64,000 bases of DNA from an uncultured Eubacteriales bacterium (lineage in GTDB: Bacteria; Bacillota; Clostridia; Lachnospirales; Lachnospiraceae): NCBI GenBank assembly GCA_900318615.1, contig ONLK01000001.1:47470-111469 (forward strand). The letters are read 5' to 3'. A program made the translations under genes and the position numbers. Positions within the stretch are counted from its first letter, which is position 1; each line of letters starts with the position of its first letter. A model generated the notes under the pieces. The model had not been told where the DNA came from. It worked only from the letters and a program-made list of their open reading frames with translations, and made no database searches. Positions 34,557 to 43,761 of the stretch are shown here, piece after piece.

Positions 34557-35861
34557 TTGAAGGTTGCGGGGATTATTGCAGAATACAATCCGTTTCACAA
34601 TGGACATTTATATCAGATAAAAAAGGCCAGGGAACTGACCGGCGCAGACCGTGTGGTCATTGTCATGAGCGGTGATTTTGTTCAGCGCGGTTCCGCCGCC
34701 ATCACGGACAAGTATGTCCGGACCCGCATGGCGCTCGAGGGCGGGGCTGACCTGGTTCTGGAGCTGCCCGTCGTCGCTTCCACCGGTTCCGCGGAATACT
34801 TTGCCGGAGGAGCCGTCCGGATTCTGAATGCTCTGGGCTGCGTCGACTGCCTTTCCTTCGGGTGCGAAAATCCGGACATGGAGCAGCTTTTGTATCTGGC
34901 TGACTTTTTCGATGAAGAGCCGTCTGAATATCAAAGTTTTCTGCAGCGCCATATGCAGGAAGGAATGACCTTCCCCGCCGCCCGCGAACAGGCTCTGCGT
35001 GATTTTATCGCGCAAAGAGCGGCGGCCGCACAGACGTCCGGCCGTGATCCGGAGGACGACGACCTGATCCCGATTGATCCGGAGGATACTCCTTCGCTGC
35101 TCAGGAGTCCGAACAATATCCTGGCGGTTGAGTATCTGCGTGCGCTGCGCCGCTGTTCCTCCTCCATCGAGCCGGTTGCCATCGAGCGCACAGACAGCGG
35201 GTTCCGTTCCGTGACGCCGGACAGCGCCTCCGGGCTTTCTTCCGCCAATGCACTCCGTCATCTGATCCGTAACCGCAGCCAGTCCTGGCAGACGGAGGTT
35301 ATTCCCTACATTCCCGAGTCCAGCCGCAGGGCGATGCCATCGGATCTGTGGGAGCGGGACAGCCTTGAAAGGCGCCATTATGATTTTCTGCTCCACTACC
35401 GGCTGCTGTCGGAATGCAGTCTCAGCCGTTACCTCGATGTTTCTATGGAACTGGAAAAGCGGATTCAGAGTCTTCTTCCCATGTACCGGACCTCGGATCG
35501 TTTTCTGGATCTTCTGAAGACACGCCCGTTTACCGAGGCGCGCTGCCGGCGGGCTCTTCTGCACATTGCACTCGGAATTACAAAAGAAGACGCTGAAACC
35601 TTCCGTCAGGAAAGTACAGCGCCTTACGCAAGAATACTGGGTTTTCGAAAAGAAAGCACCGATCTTCTGCATGAAATCAAGCAGAATAACCGCGGGATTA
35701 CACTGATTTCCAAGGTGGCGGACGCCGGACAGATCCTGAGCAGAACCCAAAAGAGGCTTTTTGACAAGGATCTGTACACTTCTTCCCTGTATGAGCTCAT
35801 GGCCGCCCCGCAGGATGAAGTCATGCGAAGCGAGTACCACCGTTCGCCGGTCAAAATCTGA
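34557..35861 (+). CDS. tmcAL: tRNA(Met) cytidine acetate ligase TmcAL
   Basis: Makes ac4C34 of the elongator tRNA-Met using acetate and ATP. The 434-residue protein begins KVAGIIAEYNPFHNGHLYQI, a nucleotidyltransferase HxGH motif, then VIVMSGDFVQRG and SFGCE. The start is TTG at 34557 with GGGAGG 8 nt upstream; the open frame begins at 34491. It is divergent from pta-ackA; its substrate acetate is the product of those two, although the adjacency is common in this family of bacteria and need not be functional. Confidence 0.93.
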   Translation: MKVAGIIAEYNPFHNGHLYQIKKARELTGADRVVIVMSGDFVQRGSAAITDKYVRTRMALEGGADLVLELPVVASTGSAEYFAGGAVRILNALGCVDCLSFGCENPDMEQLLYLADFFDEEPSEYQSFLQRHMQEGMTFPAAREQALRDFIAQRAAAAQTSGRDPEDDDLIPIDPEDTPSLLRSPNNILAVEYLRALRRCSSSIEPVAIERTDSGFRSVTPDSASGLSSANALRHLIRNRSQSWQTEVIPYIPESSRRAMPSDLWERDSLERRHYDFLLHYRLLSECSLSRYLDVSMELEKRIQSLLPMYRTSDRFLDLLKTRPFTEARCRRALLHIALGITKEDAETFRQESTAPYARILGFRKESTDLLHEIKQNNRGITLISKVADAGQILSRTQKRLFDKDLYTSSLYELMAAPQDEVMRSEYHRSPVKI

Positions 35862-35865
35862 TCCG

Positions 35866-37230
35866 TCAGTTCTTAAAGCTGTGAATCGGTGCCGGTATCC
35901 GCCCGGTACGGTTAATGAAGTTGTCACATCCGAACGGATTGACCGGCATGATCGGCGCATGTCCGAGAAGGCCGCCGAACTCAACGCTGTCCCCCACGCC
36001 CTTTCCGACCACCGGGATCAGACGGACCGCTGTCGTCTTCTGGTTCACCATTCCCAGTGCCATCTCATCGGCAATGATTCCCGAAATCGTGGAAGCCTTC
36101 GTATCACCCGGAACGGCAATCATATCCAGTCCGACGGAGCATACACAGGTCATCGCTTCCAGCTTTTCGATTGTCAGGGCACCGGCATTGACGGAATTAA
36201 TCATACCCTGATCCTCGGATACCGGAATAAAAGCACCGGAGAGACCGCCGACATAGGAGCTGGCCATCACGCCGCCTTTCTTAACCTGATCGTTCAGCAG
36301 GGCCAGTGCTGCCGTCGTGCCCGGAGCGCCTGCATATTCAAGGCCGATTTCCTGCAGAATATCCGCAACACTGTCGCCCACCGCCGGTGTCGGCGCAAGA
36401 GAAAGATCAATGATCCCGAAAGGAACCTTCAACCTTCTGGATGCCTCGCGTGCCACCAGCTGGCCGACACGCGTGATCTTAAATGCCGTCTTCTTGATTG
36501 TCTCACACAGCACCTCAAAGCTTGCGCCGCGCACCTGCGTCAGCGCCGTGCGCACGACTCCCGGGCCGCTGACGCCGACATTGATCACACAGTCACCCTC
36601 TGTCACGCCGTGAAACGCTCCTGCCATGAACGGATTGTCGTCCGGAGCGTTGCAGAAAACCACCAGCTTTGCGCAGCCCAGGCTGTCCTGTTCCTTCGTA
36701 AGCTCCGCCGTTTCCTTGATAATCTGTCCCATCAGCCGGACCGCATCCATGTCGATGCCGGTTTTCGTAGAGCCCAGATTGACGGAACTGCACACGTACT
36801 GCGTGGAAGAGAGTGCCTCCGGGATCGACCGGATCAGATTTTCCTCCGCCGGCGTCATCCCCTTTGAGACGATGGCACTGTAACCCCCGAGAAAATTCAC
36901 TCCGCAGTCCTGCGCTGCCCTGTCCAGTGTCTTTGCAATCGTCACAAAATCCTCCGCTCTGCGGCAGGCACTGCTTCCGATGAGGCCGATCGGGGTTACG
37001 GAAATCCGCTTATTTACGATCGGGATGCCGTAATCCTTGGTAATCTCCTCCCCCACATGGACCAGATTATGCGCGTAGGAAGTAATCTTCCGGTAAATAT
37101 TGTCATTCAGTTTATTCAGATCCGAATCAATACAGTCCAGCAGAGAAATCCCCATCGTTATCGTGCGGACATCCAGATTTTCATGCTCGATCATATTAAC
37201 CGTTTCTTTAACTTCATCAAGAGTAATCAT
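35866..37230 (-). CDS. PFL-like family protein (DUF711/UPF0210)
   Basis: A 454-residue protein with a pyruvate formate-lyase-like fold and no known activity. Segments include [33 protein letters not shown] and [13 protein letters not shown]. The start at 37230 has GGAAGG 7 nt before; the frame is open to 37245. It is nearly always paired with the ACT protein just upstream, as here, implying shared function. It converges with tmcAL, leaving only 4 nt between stop codons. Confidence 0.9.
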   Translation of the reverse strand: MITLDEVKETVNMIEHENLDVRTITMGISLLDCIDSDLNKLNDNIYRKITSYAHNLVHVGEEITKDYGIPIVNKRISVTPIGLIGSSACRRAEDFVTIAKTLDRAAQDCGVNFLGGYSAIVSKGMTPAEENLIRSIPEALSSTQYVCSSVNLGSTKTGIDMDAVRLMGQIIKETAELTKEQDSLGCAKLVVFCNAPDDNPFMAGAFHGVTEGDCVINVGVSGPGVVRTALTQVRGASFEVLCETIKKTAFKITRVGQLVAREASRRLKVPFGIIDLSLAPTPAVGDSVADILQEIGLEYAGAPGTTAALALLNDQVKKGGVMASSYVGGLSGAFIPVSEDQGMINSVNAGALTIEKLEAMTCVCSVGLDMIAVPGDTKASTISGIIADEMALGMVNQKTTAVRLIPVVGKGVGDSVEFGGLLGHAPIMPVNPFGCDNFINRTGRIPAPIHSFKN

Positions 37231-37307
37231 GTCAGATCCTTCCATCTATCCAAAATAATCTTTGCCGCCTCTTTAAGATTATGCGTAACTTCACGCTTTC
37301 ACAGCGA

Positions 37308-37580
37308 TCAGATCCGGTGCATCGCGTTAAAAATATCTTCATGCATGCAGCGGATGGAAAGGTTCATGCTCCTTCCGAGCTCGTCCATGTCATCCGCGAT
37401 TTCATCGGAAGCCTTCGGTGAGTTTGATGTGTCCGTTACCATCATCATGTTAAACCATCCCTCGACAATCGTCTGGGAAATATCAAGAATATTGATGTTG
37501 TTCTGTGCCAGATAGGTGCAGACACGGGCGATAATCCCGACGGTGTCCCTTCCCACTACCGTAATGATTGTTTTTTCCAT
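37308..37580 (-). CDS. ACT domain protein (UPF0237)
   Basis: A 90-residue protein consisting of a single glycine-cleavage-regulator-like ACT domain, starting IITVVGRDTVGIIARV. It probably senses a small ligand for the DUF711 protein encoded 77 nt downstream. AGGAGG precedes the ATG. Confidence 0.93.
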   Translation of the reverse strand: MEKTIITVVGRDTVGIIARVCTYLAQNNINILDISQTIVEGWFNMMMVTDTSNSPKASDEIADDMDELGRSMNLSIRCMHEDIFNAMHRI

Positions 37581-37600
37581 TTCTGTCTCTTTCCTCCTGA

Positions 37601-38404
37601 TCAGATTTCGAACACTCTCGATGAGCGGTCGCGATGGGCAATTTCAATGTCGAAATCATCTGCTTTATATGGATTATCCGCCATCGTCACCTCACTGGTG
37701 ACGGTAGCGTAACAAAGTGCCTCATAATTATTGTGCTGGCTGAGATGACCGAGAAGGACAAATTCCATATGGTCATTGAGTACATCGCTCAGCAGATAGC
37801 CGGCGCTGTCGTTGGACAGATGCCCCCGCTCCCCCAGAATGCGCTGTTTAAGCGGATACGGATACGGCCCGACCTCCAGCATGTTGACATCATGGTTTGC
37901 TTCCAGCAGAAGTCCGTCCAGGCCGCGGAGATTGTCTATGATATAGTCATTGTAGCAGCCAAGGTCCGTGGCGACAGCTACGGATTTATGATCACCCGCC
38001 AGCCGGTAGCCGCACGGCTGTGCTGCGTCGTGGCTGATGCGGAAGGGATGAATGTCCATGTCGCCAATCCGGAAATTCTGATCCGGACTGATTTTATGAA
38101 ACAGAGCCGGATCCATTTTCCCAAGGCTCTTCGCCCGGTTGTTCATGATGTATTCAATGGTTCCTGCCGTCCCGTAGACAGGGATATGATATTTTCTGGA
38201 AAGAACCCCCAGCCCGGAAATGTGATCAATATGTTCATGTGTAAGCAGTATCCCGGACAGTTCGGACGGATCATAATCCATATCATGGAGAGCTGCCGTA
38301 ATTCTTTTTGCCGTGATCCCGGCATCCACCAGAAGGAGCGTCCGGTCCGTTCCCGCAAAGGCACAGTTCCCGGAGCTTCCGCTCGCAATCGTGCAAAATT
38401 TCAT
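37601..38404 (-). CDS. MBL-fold metallohydrolase, WalJ/YycJ type
   Basis: A 267-residue metallo-beta-lactamase-fold protein with the metal motif LTHEHIDHISGL, a GSSGNC start and a later HFRISHDA-like PFRISHDAAQPCG. WalJ/YycJ proteins affect cell-wall and DNA metabolism; exact substrate unknown. It overlaps the end of coaE closely (gap 1 nt). Confidence 0.9.
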   Translation of the reverse strand: MKFCTIASGSSGNCAFAGTDRTLLLVDAGITAKRITAALHDMDYDPSELSGILLTHEHIDHISGLGVLSRKYHIPVYGTAGTIEYIMNNRAKSLGKMDPALFHKISPDQNFRIGDMDIHPFRISHDAAQPCGYRLAGDHKSVAVATDLGCYNDYIIDNLRGLDGLLLEANHDVNMLEVGPYPYPLKQRILGERGHLSNDSAGYLLSDVLNDHMEFVLLGHLSQHNNYEALCYATVTSEVTMADNPYKADDFDIEIAHRDRSSRVFEI

Positions 38405-38405
38405 G

Positions 38406-39026
38406 TTATATTCCCGCGATTCTTTTATCTATTTGTTCAAAGGTATTATTGACATTATCGGAACTGTTGTCAACGATAAACTGTGCGTGAGAACAATAAA
38501 AGCTGTCCGGCTTCTGAGCGGCCAGTATGCCGTCTATTTTCGCATCGGAATAGCCGCGGCTGTCCTTCAGTCTCCTGCGCCTTTGCGCCTCCTCTGTACG
38601 GACAAACCATATTTCCGAGCAAAGCGGTTCATAGCCCGATTCGATCAGGATCGCTGATTCGACCACTGAAAACGGGACCGCAGTATTTTTTTCCGCCTCG
38701 CTCAAAAGTCGTTTCACTTCCTCCATGACAGCCGGGTGAACCAGATTTTCCAGCGACTTCCTAAGTTTTTCGTCGCGAAAAATCATGCAGGCAATCTTCT
38801 GCCGGTCGAGCGATCCATTCTCCTTAAGAAAAGCTGTCCGGTTCCGGCCATCCGCGCCGGAGAACAGCTTCAGCAGCATCTCATGGCATTTTCCTCCGGG
38901 CTCCTCCAGTCTTCGCCCGATCTCATCGCACTCAATGATCTGTGCGCCGTATTTTTCCTTCAGATAGAGAAGCACCGTGCTCTTGCCGGCTCCGACTCCC
39001 CCGGTGACTCCGATTACCTTTTTCAT
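38406..39026 (-). CDS. coaE: Dephospho-CoA kinase
   Basis: Final step of coenzyme A synthesis. The 206-residue P-loop kinase has GGVGAGKSTVL near the N-terminus, an ECDEIGRRL segment and the lid Arg-rich RRRLKDSRG. It follows polA by 80 nt; polA-coaE adjacency is common. Confidence 0.95.
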   Translation of the reverse strand: MKKVIGVTGGVGAGKSTVLLYLKEKYGAQIIECDEIGRRLEEPGGKCHEMLLKLFSGADGRNRTAFLKENGSLDRQKIACMIFRDEKLRKSLENLVHPAVMEEVKRLLSEAEKNTAVPFSVVESAILIESGYEPLCSEIWFVRTEEAQRRRRLKDSRGYSDAKIDGILAAQKPDSFYCSHAQFIVDNSSDNVNNTFEQIDKRIAGI

Positions 39027-39106
39027 TCCTGTCTCTACCCCTGTGTCAAAAATTCAGGATGCCGCGGCCAAAAGGTCATTTGACCCGTCTCCGCCCTCTT
39101 CTGCGG

Positions 39107-41746
39107 TCAGTGTGCCTCAAACCAGTTTTTGCCTTCTTCTACTTCAACTTCCAGCGGCACCGCCAGATGAACCGCCCCCATCATCTCTTCACAGAGAATT
39201 TTTTTCACTGCTTCCTTCTCATCCGGGGCTGTCTCAATCAAAAGCTCATCATGCACCTGGATAATCAGCCTGGACTTCAGGCCTTCCCTTTTGAGGCGGC
39301 ACCGGACATTATTCATGGCAATCTTGATGATATCCGCCGCCGTTCCCTGAATGGGCGCGTTCATGGCGACGCGTTCTCCGAACTGCCTCTGCATAAAATT
39401 GTTCGACTTCAGTTCCGGTATCGGCCGGCGGCGTCCGAAATAGGTTGCCGAGTATCCCTTCTTTTTTGCGGACGATACACATTCATCAAGGAATTTCTTA
39501 ATTCCAGGATACGTCCTGAAATACTGCTGAATGTACTGCTCCGCTTCCTTTCGTGTGATGCTCAGATCATTGGCCAGCCCGAAGGAACTGATTCCGTACA
39601 CAATTCCGAAATTGACAGCCTTCGCGTTGCGCCTGTCTGCAGGAGTTATCTGATCCAGCGGAATATGGAATACCTGGCTGGCCGTGATGGCGTGGATATC
39701 TTTTGCCTCCCGGTAGGCGTTGATCAGGTTCTCGTCTCCGGACAGGGAAGCGAGCACACGAAGTTCAATCTGTGAGTAGTCGGCATCCACAAACGCGTAG
39801 CCTTCCTTCGGGATAAACACCTTCCGAAGTTCGCGTCCAAGCTCCGTACGTACCGGAATGTTCTGCAGATTCGGATCGGCGGAGGAAATACGTCCGGTTG
39901 CCGTGACCATCTGATTAAATTTACAGTGAATGCGGCCATCCTCATGAATAAATGCGGCCAGACCGTCCGCATACGTTGACTTCAGCTTCGACAGCTGCCG
40001 GTACTCCAGAATATCCCCGACAAGCGGATATTCCGGTGCCAGCTTTTCGAGAATATCCGCCGATGTGGAGTACCCCGTCTTTGTTTTTTTTGCGTACGGC
40101 ATATGCTTCTTTTCAAAAAGAATCGTCCCCAGCTGTTTCGGGGAGTTGATGTTAAATTTCTCCCCGGCTTCCTGATAGATCTTCTGCTCAAGCTCGCTGA
40201 TCCGCGAGGACAGCCGCTTTCCGTATGCCTTCAGCTCATCGGCGCGGACCAGAATGCCCTCCTTCTGCATGTCATAGAGCGTAAATACCAGCGGCATTTC
40301 GACATTGTCAAAAAGGTCGCTCATCCCGGTTTCCACCAGTTCCCCTTCGAGCGTGTCCCGGCTGAAAAGAGCCGTCAGCGCCTGATATCCGGCGTACAAA
40401 GACAGCGTCTTCTCATCCGCTGTCCTCAGATCGATTTTTTTCTTCCCGAAAAGTTCCTCAAACGAAGGGATCATCATCGAAAGATAATCCTTGGCAATAT
40501 CATCATACGTATAATCGTTTCTGAGCGGATCCAGCAGGTAGGCCGCTACCGCCCCGTCAAAAAATTTATGCTCAAACAAGGCAGGGTCTGCCTCTTCCTC
40601 CCGGATGTCCAGAAATAAAATCTGCTCCTTCAGATCCAGGGTACAAATTTCCGCAGACAGCTTCATCAGCTCTTTCAGTTCTCCTGAAAGAGAGGGGGAT
40701 GACGGCACATAGTAAACCTGATCGTCAAAGGCCAGGGCAGCTCCCAGCAGCGTTTCGTCCTTCGAAATCAGTTCCAGACCGATCCTTTTTCCGCTTATCC
40801 GCGCCCTGAGCGTTTCCCCGATGTCGGAAACAATCTGTACCGCCGGCAGTTTATCTGCCGCCTTCTGCGAGGCAGAGGCGTCAAAGCGCGGCAGCATGTT
40901 CTTAAATTCAAGGCGCTTGCACATTTCAAGTGCCTCCGGCGTGTACAAATTTCCGATTCTGGCACTCTCAAGATCCAGCTCAAACGGAGCGTGACGGTCG
41001 ATGGTTGCCAGTGTTTTGCTCATAAACGCCAGATCCCTGTTTTCCCGCATCAGTTTCTGAGTGCGCGCCGGCTTTATTTCATCCAGATGCTCATAGGCAT
41101 TTTCTATATTTCCGTACTGAACAATGATTTTCTGTGCCGTCTTTTCTCCGACGCCGGGAATGCCGGGGATATTATCGCTGGAATCCCCCATCAGCGCCTT
41201 CAGTTCAATAATACCCTCCGGCTTAACCAGATAACGGTCCATCACATCCTGTGTATGATAATTCTCGATTTCCGTACCGGTCATCTTCGTCTTCGGGATC
41301 CGGACCATCGTCTTATCGCTGGCCAGCTGCAGCAGGTCACGGTCGCCGGATAGGATGGAAACATGAAGTCCGAGCTGTTCCATCGAAAGACTTACCGTGC
41401 CGATCAGGTCATCCGCTTCAAAACCTTCCAGACTCATCAGCGGAACCTTCATCCTGGTCAGCATTTCCTTCATCAGCGGGACCTGCTCCCTGAGTTCCTC
41501 CGGCATCGGCTTGCGGGTTCCCTTATATTCCGCATACATTTTATGACGGAACGTCGGAGCATGGAGATCAAAGGCCACCGCCAGATACTGCGGCATCTCC
41601 TCATCCAGGATTTTAAACATGATATTCAGGAAACCATACACCGCATTGGTATGAAGACCCTCCCCGTTTGTCAGTGTCGGGATCCCGTAAAAAGCACGGT
41701 TTAAAATACTGTGTCCGTCGATCAGTACAATTTTTTCATCTGTCAT
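39107..41746 (-). CDS. polA: DNA polymerase I
   Basis: Repair and Okazaki-fragment polymerase. With the ATG at 41746 (GGAAGG 8 nt upstream; frame open to 41890) it has 879 residues: 5'-3' exonuclease (about 1-290, starting EKIVLIDGHSILNRAF), an intervening domain, and the polymerase domain with DYSQIELRVLA, KAVNFGIVYG and QVHDELLIE. The intervening domain lacks the DxE motif of a 3'-5' exonuclease (it reads GLELI where DTET is expected), so proofreading is probably absent, as in other Firmicutes. Confidence 0.96.
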   Translation of the reverse strand: MTDEKIVLIDGHSILNRAFYGIPTLTNGEGLHTNAVYGFLNIMFKILDEEMPQYLAVAFDLHAPTFRHKMYAEYKGTRKPMPEELREQVPLMKEMLTRMKVPLMSLEGFEADDLIGTVSLSMEQLGLHVSILSGDRDLLQLASDKTMVRIPKTKMTGTEIENYHTQDVMDRYLVKPEGIIELKALMGDSSDNIPGIPGVGEKTAQKIIVQYGNIENAYEHLDEIKPARTQKLMRENRDLAFMSKTLATIDRHAPFELDLESARIGNLYTPEALEMCKRLEFKNMLPRFDASASQKAADKLPAVQIVSDIGETLRARISGKRIGLELISKDETLLGAALAFDDQVYYVPSSPSLSGELKELMKLSAEICTLDLKEQILFLDIREEEADPALFEHKFFDGAVAAYLLDPLRNDYTYDDIAKDYLSMMIPSFEELFGKKKIDLRTADEKTLSLYAGYQALTALFSRDTLEGELVETGMSDLFDNVEMPLVFTLYDMQKEGILVRADELKAYGKRLSSRISELEQKIYQEAGEKFNINSPKQLGTILFEKKHMPYAKKTKTGYSTSADILEKLAPEYPLVGDILEYRQLSKLKSTYADGLAAFIHEDGRIHCKFNQMVTATGRISSADPNLQNIPVRTELGRELRKVFIPKEGYAFVDADYSQIELRVLASLSGDENLINAYREAKDIHAITASQVFHIPLDQITPADRRNAKAVNFGIVYGISSFGLANDLSITRKEAEQYIQQYFRTYPGIKKFLDECVSSAKKKGYSATYFGRRRPIPELKSNNFMQRQFGERVAMNAPIQGTAADIIKIAMNNVRCRLKREGLKSRLIIQVHDELLIETAPDEKEAVKKILCEEMMGAVHLAVPLEVEVEEGKNWFEAH

Positions 41747-41750
41747 CATT

Positions 41751-42215
41751 TCATCCTTCCGAAACCATTTCTTCGCTTTCATCCGTCTGTGCTTCCGTCT
41801 CTGTTTCCGTTTCTGTCTCTGTTTCCGTCGCCGGTTCATACCAGTGAATAAAACGGTACAGCGTTGTAAACGTATGATCCTGGAATTCACGCAGTTCCAC
41901 GCTTGTCAGTATGGTCAGAATAAAGATGATTTCCGCAATGACAATACTGCATCGCCGGGCAAGCCGCTCCGTCCGGGAAACTCTGAGAAATCGCCTGGAT
42001 GACGCCAGTCGCTCATCCACCTTTCTGGTGAAATTATAGGCGTCCCTGGCATCATCCTTATCATTCATGACCGTATCGACAGCCATGTTGATTTCCAGTT
42101 CCTCCCGGCAGTCCCGGCAATGTTCAATATGATCGATAAACTGCGCCAGTTCCCTGTCCGTAAGTTTTTTATCCAGATAGGGCTTCATAAGGCGCTGAGC
42201 TTCGAGACAATCCAC
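41751..42215 (-). CDS. Zinc-finger (zf-HC2) membrane protein, anti-sigma-like
   Basis: A 154-residue protein with an N-terminal HxxxCxxC zinc finger (HIEHCRDC, about 30-37), a central hydrophobic segment (about 96-112) and an outer tail rich in alternating Thr and Glu. This matches the layout of membrane anti-sigma factors. No sigma factor gene is adjacent, so the partner is unknown. The start is GTG at 42215 with AGGAGG 8 nt upstream. The DNA of the acidic tail is an imperfect six-base repeat that might vary in length. Confidence 0.75.
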   Translation of the reverse strand: MDCLEAQRLMKPYLDKKLTDRELAQFIDHIEHCRDCREELEINMAVDTVMNDKDDARDAYNFTRKVDERLASSRRFLRVSRTERLARRCSIVIAEIIFILTILTSVELREFQDHTFTTLYRFIHWYEPATETETETETETEAQTDESEEMVSEG

Positions 42216-42291
42216 TTTTCTGTCCTCCTGTGCCTTTTATTTTACCATGAAACCGGACCGTGTTCTATATGAAAACCCGGCATGATTCTCA

Positions 42292-42320
42292 TTGCAATTT
42301 TTGGTGCGCCGTGTTAAACT
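42292..42320 (+). promoter_or_regulatory. Promoter for tRNA-Leu
   Basis: TTGCAA (42292-42297), a 17-nt spacer and TAAACT (42315-42320). Each hexamer has four matches; the predicted start is 6-8 nt before the mature tRNA end. Confidence 0.55.
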
Positions 42321-42333
42321 TTCATTCGTACGG

Positions 42334-42416
42334 GCTGGTGTGTCGGAATGGCAGACGAGGAAGACTCAAAATCTTTTACAGGCGACTGTGTGCGGGTTCA
42401 AGTCCCGCCACCAGCA
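42334..42416 (+). tRNA. tRNA-Leu (anticodon CAA)
   Basis: Acceptor arms GCTGGTG (42334-42340) and CACCAGC (42409-42415) pair perfectly, with discriminator A at 42416. The anticodon loop CTCAAAA holds CAA at 42367-42369, reading UUG. A long variable arm (ACAG/CTGT) confirms a class II leucine tRNA, and the T arm is GCGGG-TTCAAGT-CCCGC. CCA is not encoded. It is one of the few plus-strand genes, convergent with lysA. Confidence 0.96.
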
Positions 42417-42426
42417 TTTGAAAAAA

Positions 42427-42458
42427 GCGGGTACCTTTTCGGGTTCCCGCTCCTTTTT
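42427..42458. terminator. Bidirectional terminator between tRNA-Leu and lysA
   Basis: Stem GCGGG/CCCGC extended inward with one mismatch (42427-42450), followed by TTTTTT on the plus strand (42453-42458) and preceded by AAAAAA, giving T tails in both directions. It serves the tRNA and the convergent lysA. Confidence 0.85.
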
Positions 42459-42464
42459 TGAGTT

Positions 42465-43745
42465 TCAGTCATCGTATTTCATGTCTTTAAGAATGTCAAA
42501 GCAGTCAAATGTCGCAAAATAGTCGCGCGGCGTCTCGGCGCGGCGGATCAGCTGCACGCTTCCGTCCGTGTGAAGCAGAAGTTCCGCGCTCCAAAGTCTT
42601 CCGTTGTAGTTATAGCCCATGGAAAATCCGTGGGCACCGGTGTCATGGATGACCAGAATATCGCCCATGTCAATGGGAGGAAGTGCCCGGTCAATAGCAA
42701 ATTTATCGTTATTTTCGCACAATCCTCCGGTTACATCGTACGTATGGTCATGCAGCGCGTCTTCCTTTCCGAGCACGGTGATGTGGTGGTAGGCACCGTA
42801 CATGGCCGGCCGCATCAGGTTGGCGGCACAGGCATCGACGCCGATGTACTCTTTGTACGTATGCTTTTGATTAATAGCTGTCGTTACAAGGCATCCGTAG
42901 GGTCCCATCATGAAGCGTCCCATTTCCGTATAAATGCTGACATCTCCCATCCCGGCGGGTGTCAGTATTTCCTCGTAGACCTTTCGCACGCCTTCGCCGA
43001 TCACTTCAATGTCGTTCGGCTCTTCTTCCGGCGTGTAAGGGATTCCGACTCCGCCGGACAGGTTGACAAAGCGAATGTCGGCACCTGTCTCCCGGTGAAG
43101 CTTCACCGCAAGCTCAAAAAGGCTGCCGGCCAGCTTCGGATAATACTCGTTGGAAACCGTGTTGCTGGCAAGGAATGCGTGTAAGCCGAAATGCCGGACA
43201 CCTTTGGACATCAGGATACGGAATGCCTCAAAAAGCTGTTCTTCCGTCATACCGTACTTGGAATCTCCCGGGTTGCCCATGATTCCGTTTCCCATCCTGA
43301 AAACTCCGCCCGGATTAAAGCGGCAGCACATGGTTTCCGGAAGCTTCCCCCCCAGGACCTTCTCGCAGATGGGGATCTGTGTGATATCATCAAAATTGAT
43401 AATCGCCCCGAGGCCGGCCGCCTTCTTAAAATCTTCCGGCGGGGTATCGTTGGAAGAGAACATAATATCATGCCCCGAAAGCCCGACGGCTTCGGAGAGC
43501 ATCAGCTCGGTCATCGAGCTGCAGTCTGTTCCAAAGCCGTACTCCTTCATAATATTAATCAGGAATGGATTCGGAGTCGCTTTCACGGCAAAGTACTCTC
43601 TGAAGCCTTTATTCCAGGCAAACGCCTTCTTTACTTTTTCTGCATTCTCGCGGATCCCCTTTTCATCATAAAGGTAGAAAGGGGTCGGATATGTTTTTTT
43701 GATTTCCTGTGCCTGCTCCAGTGTAATGAAAGGCTTTTTCTGCAT
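42465..43745 (-). CDS. lysA: Diaminopimelate decarboxylase
   Basis: PLP enzyme of the alanine-racemase fold-III group making lysine from meso-DAP. In 426 residues it shows the PLP lysine in YFAVKATPNP, SKYGM, the Gly-rich VNLSGGVGIPY and the catalytic Cys in GGLCENNDKF. It is a divergent, long-clade enzyme; other fold-III amino-acid decarboxylases are less likely because the sequence lacks their basic-substrate loop. GGAGG is 10 nt from the ATG. The gene follows the LTA-synthase-like gene by 17 nt. Confidence 0.88.
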   Translation of the reverse strand: MQKKPFITLEQAQEIKKTYPTPFYLYDEKGIRENAEKVKKAFAWNKGFREYFAVKATPNPFLINIMKEYGFGTDCSSMTELMLSEAVGLSGHDIMFSSNDTPPEDFKKAAGLGAIINFDDITQIPICEKVLGGKLPETMCCRFNPGGVFRMGNGIMGNPGDSKYGMTEEQLFEAFRILMSKGVRHFGLHAFLASNTVSNEYYPKLAGSLFELAVKLHRETGADIRFVNLSGGVGIPYTPEEEPNDIEVIGEGVRKVYEEILTPAGMGDVSIYTEMGRFMMGPYGCLVTTAINQKHTYKEYIGVDACAANLMRPAMYGAYHHITVLGKEDALHDHTYDVTGGLCENNDKFAIDRALPPIDMGDILVIHDTGAHGFSMGYNYNGRLWSAELLLHTDGSVQLIRRAETPRDYFATFDCFDILKDMKYDD

Positions 43746-43761
43746 GCTGCTGTGTCCTCCT

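Noticed and set aside
34608..35984. A 458-codon minus-strand open frame antisense to tmcAL
   Set aside because: Mirror image of a well-conserved gene; the terminal part overlaps the DUF711 gene as well.
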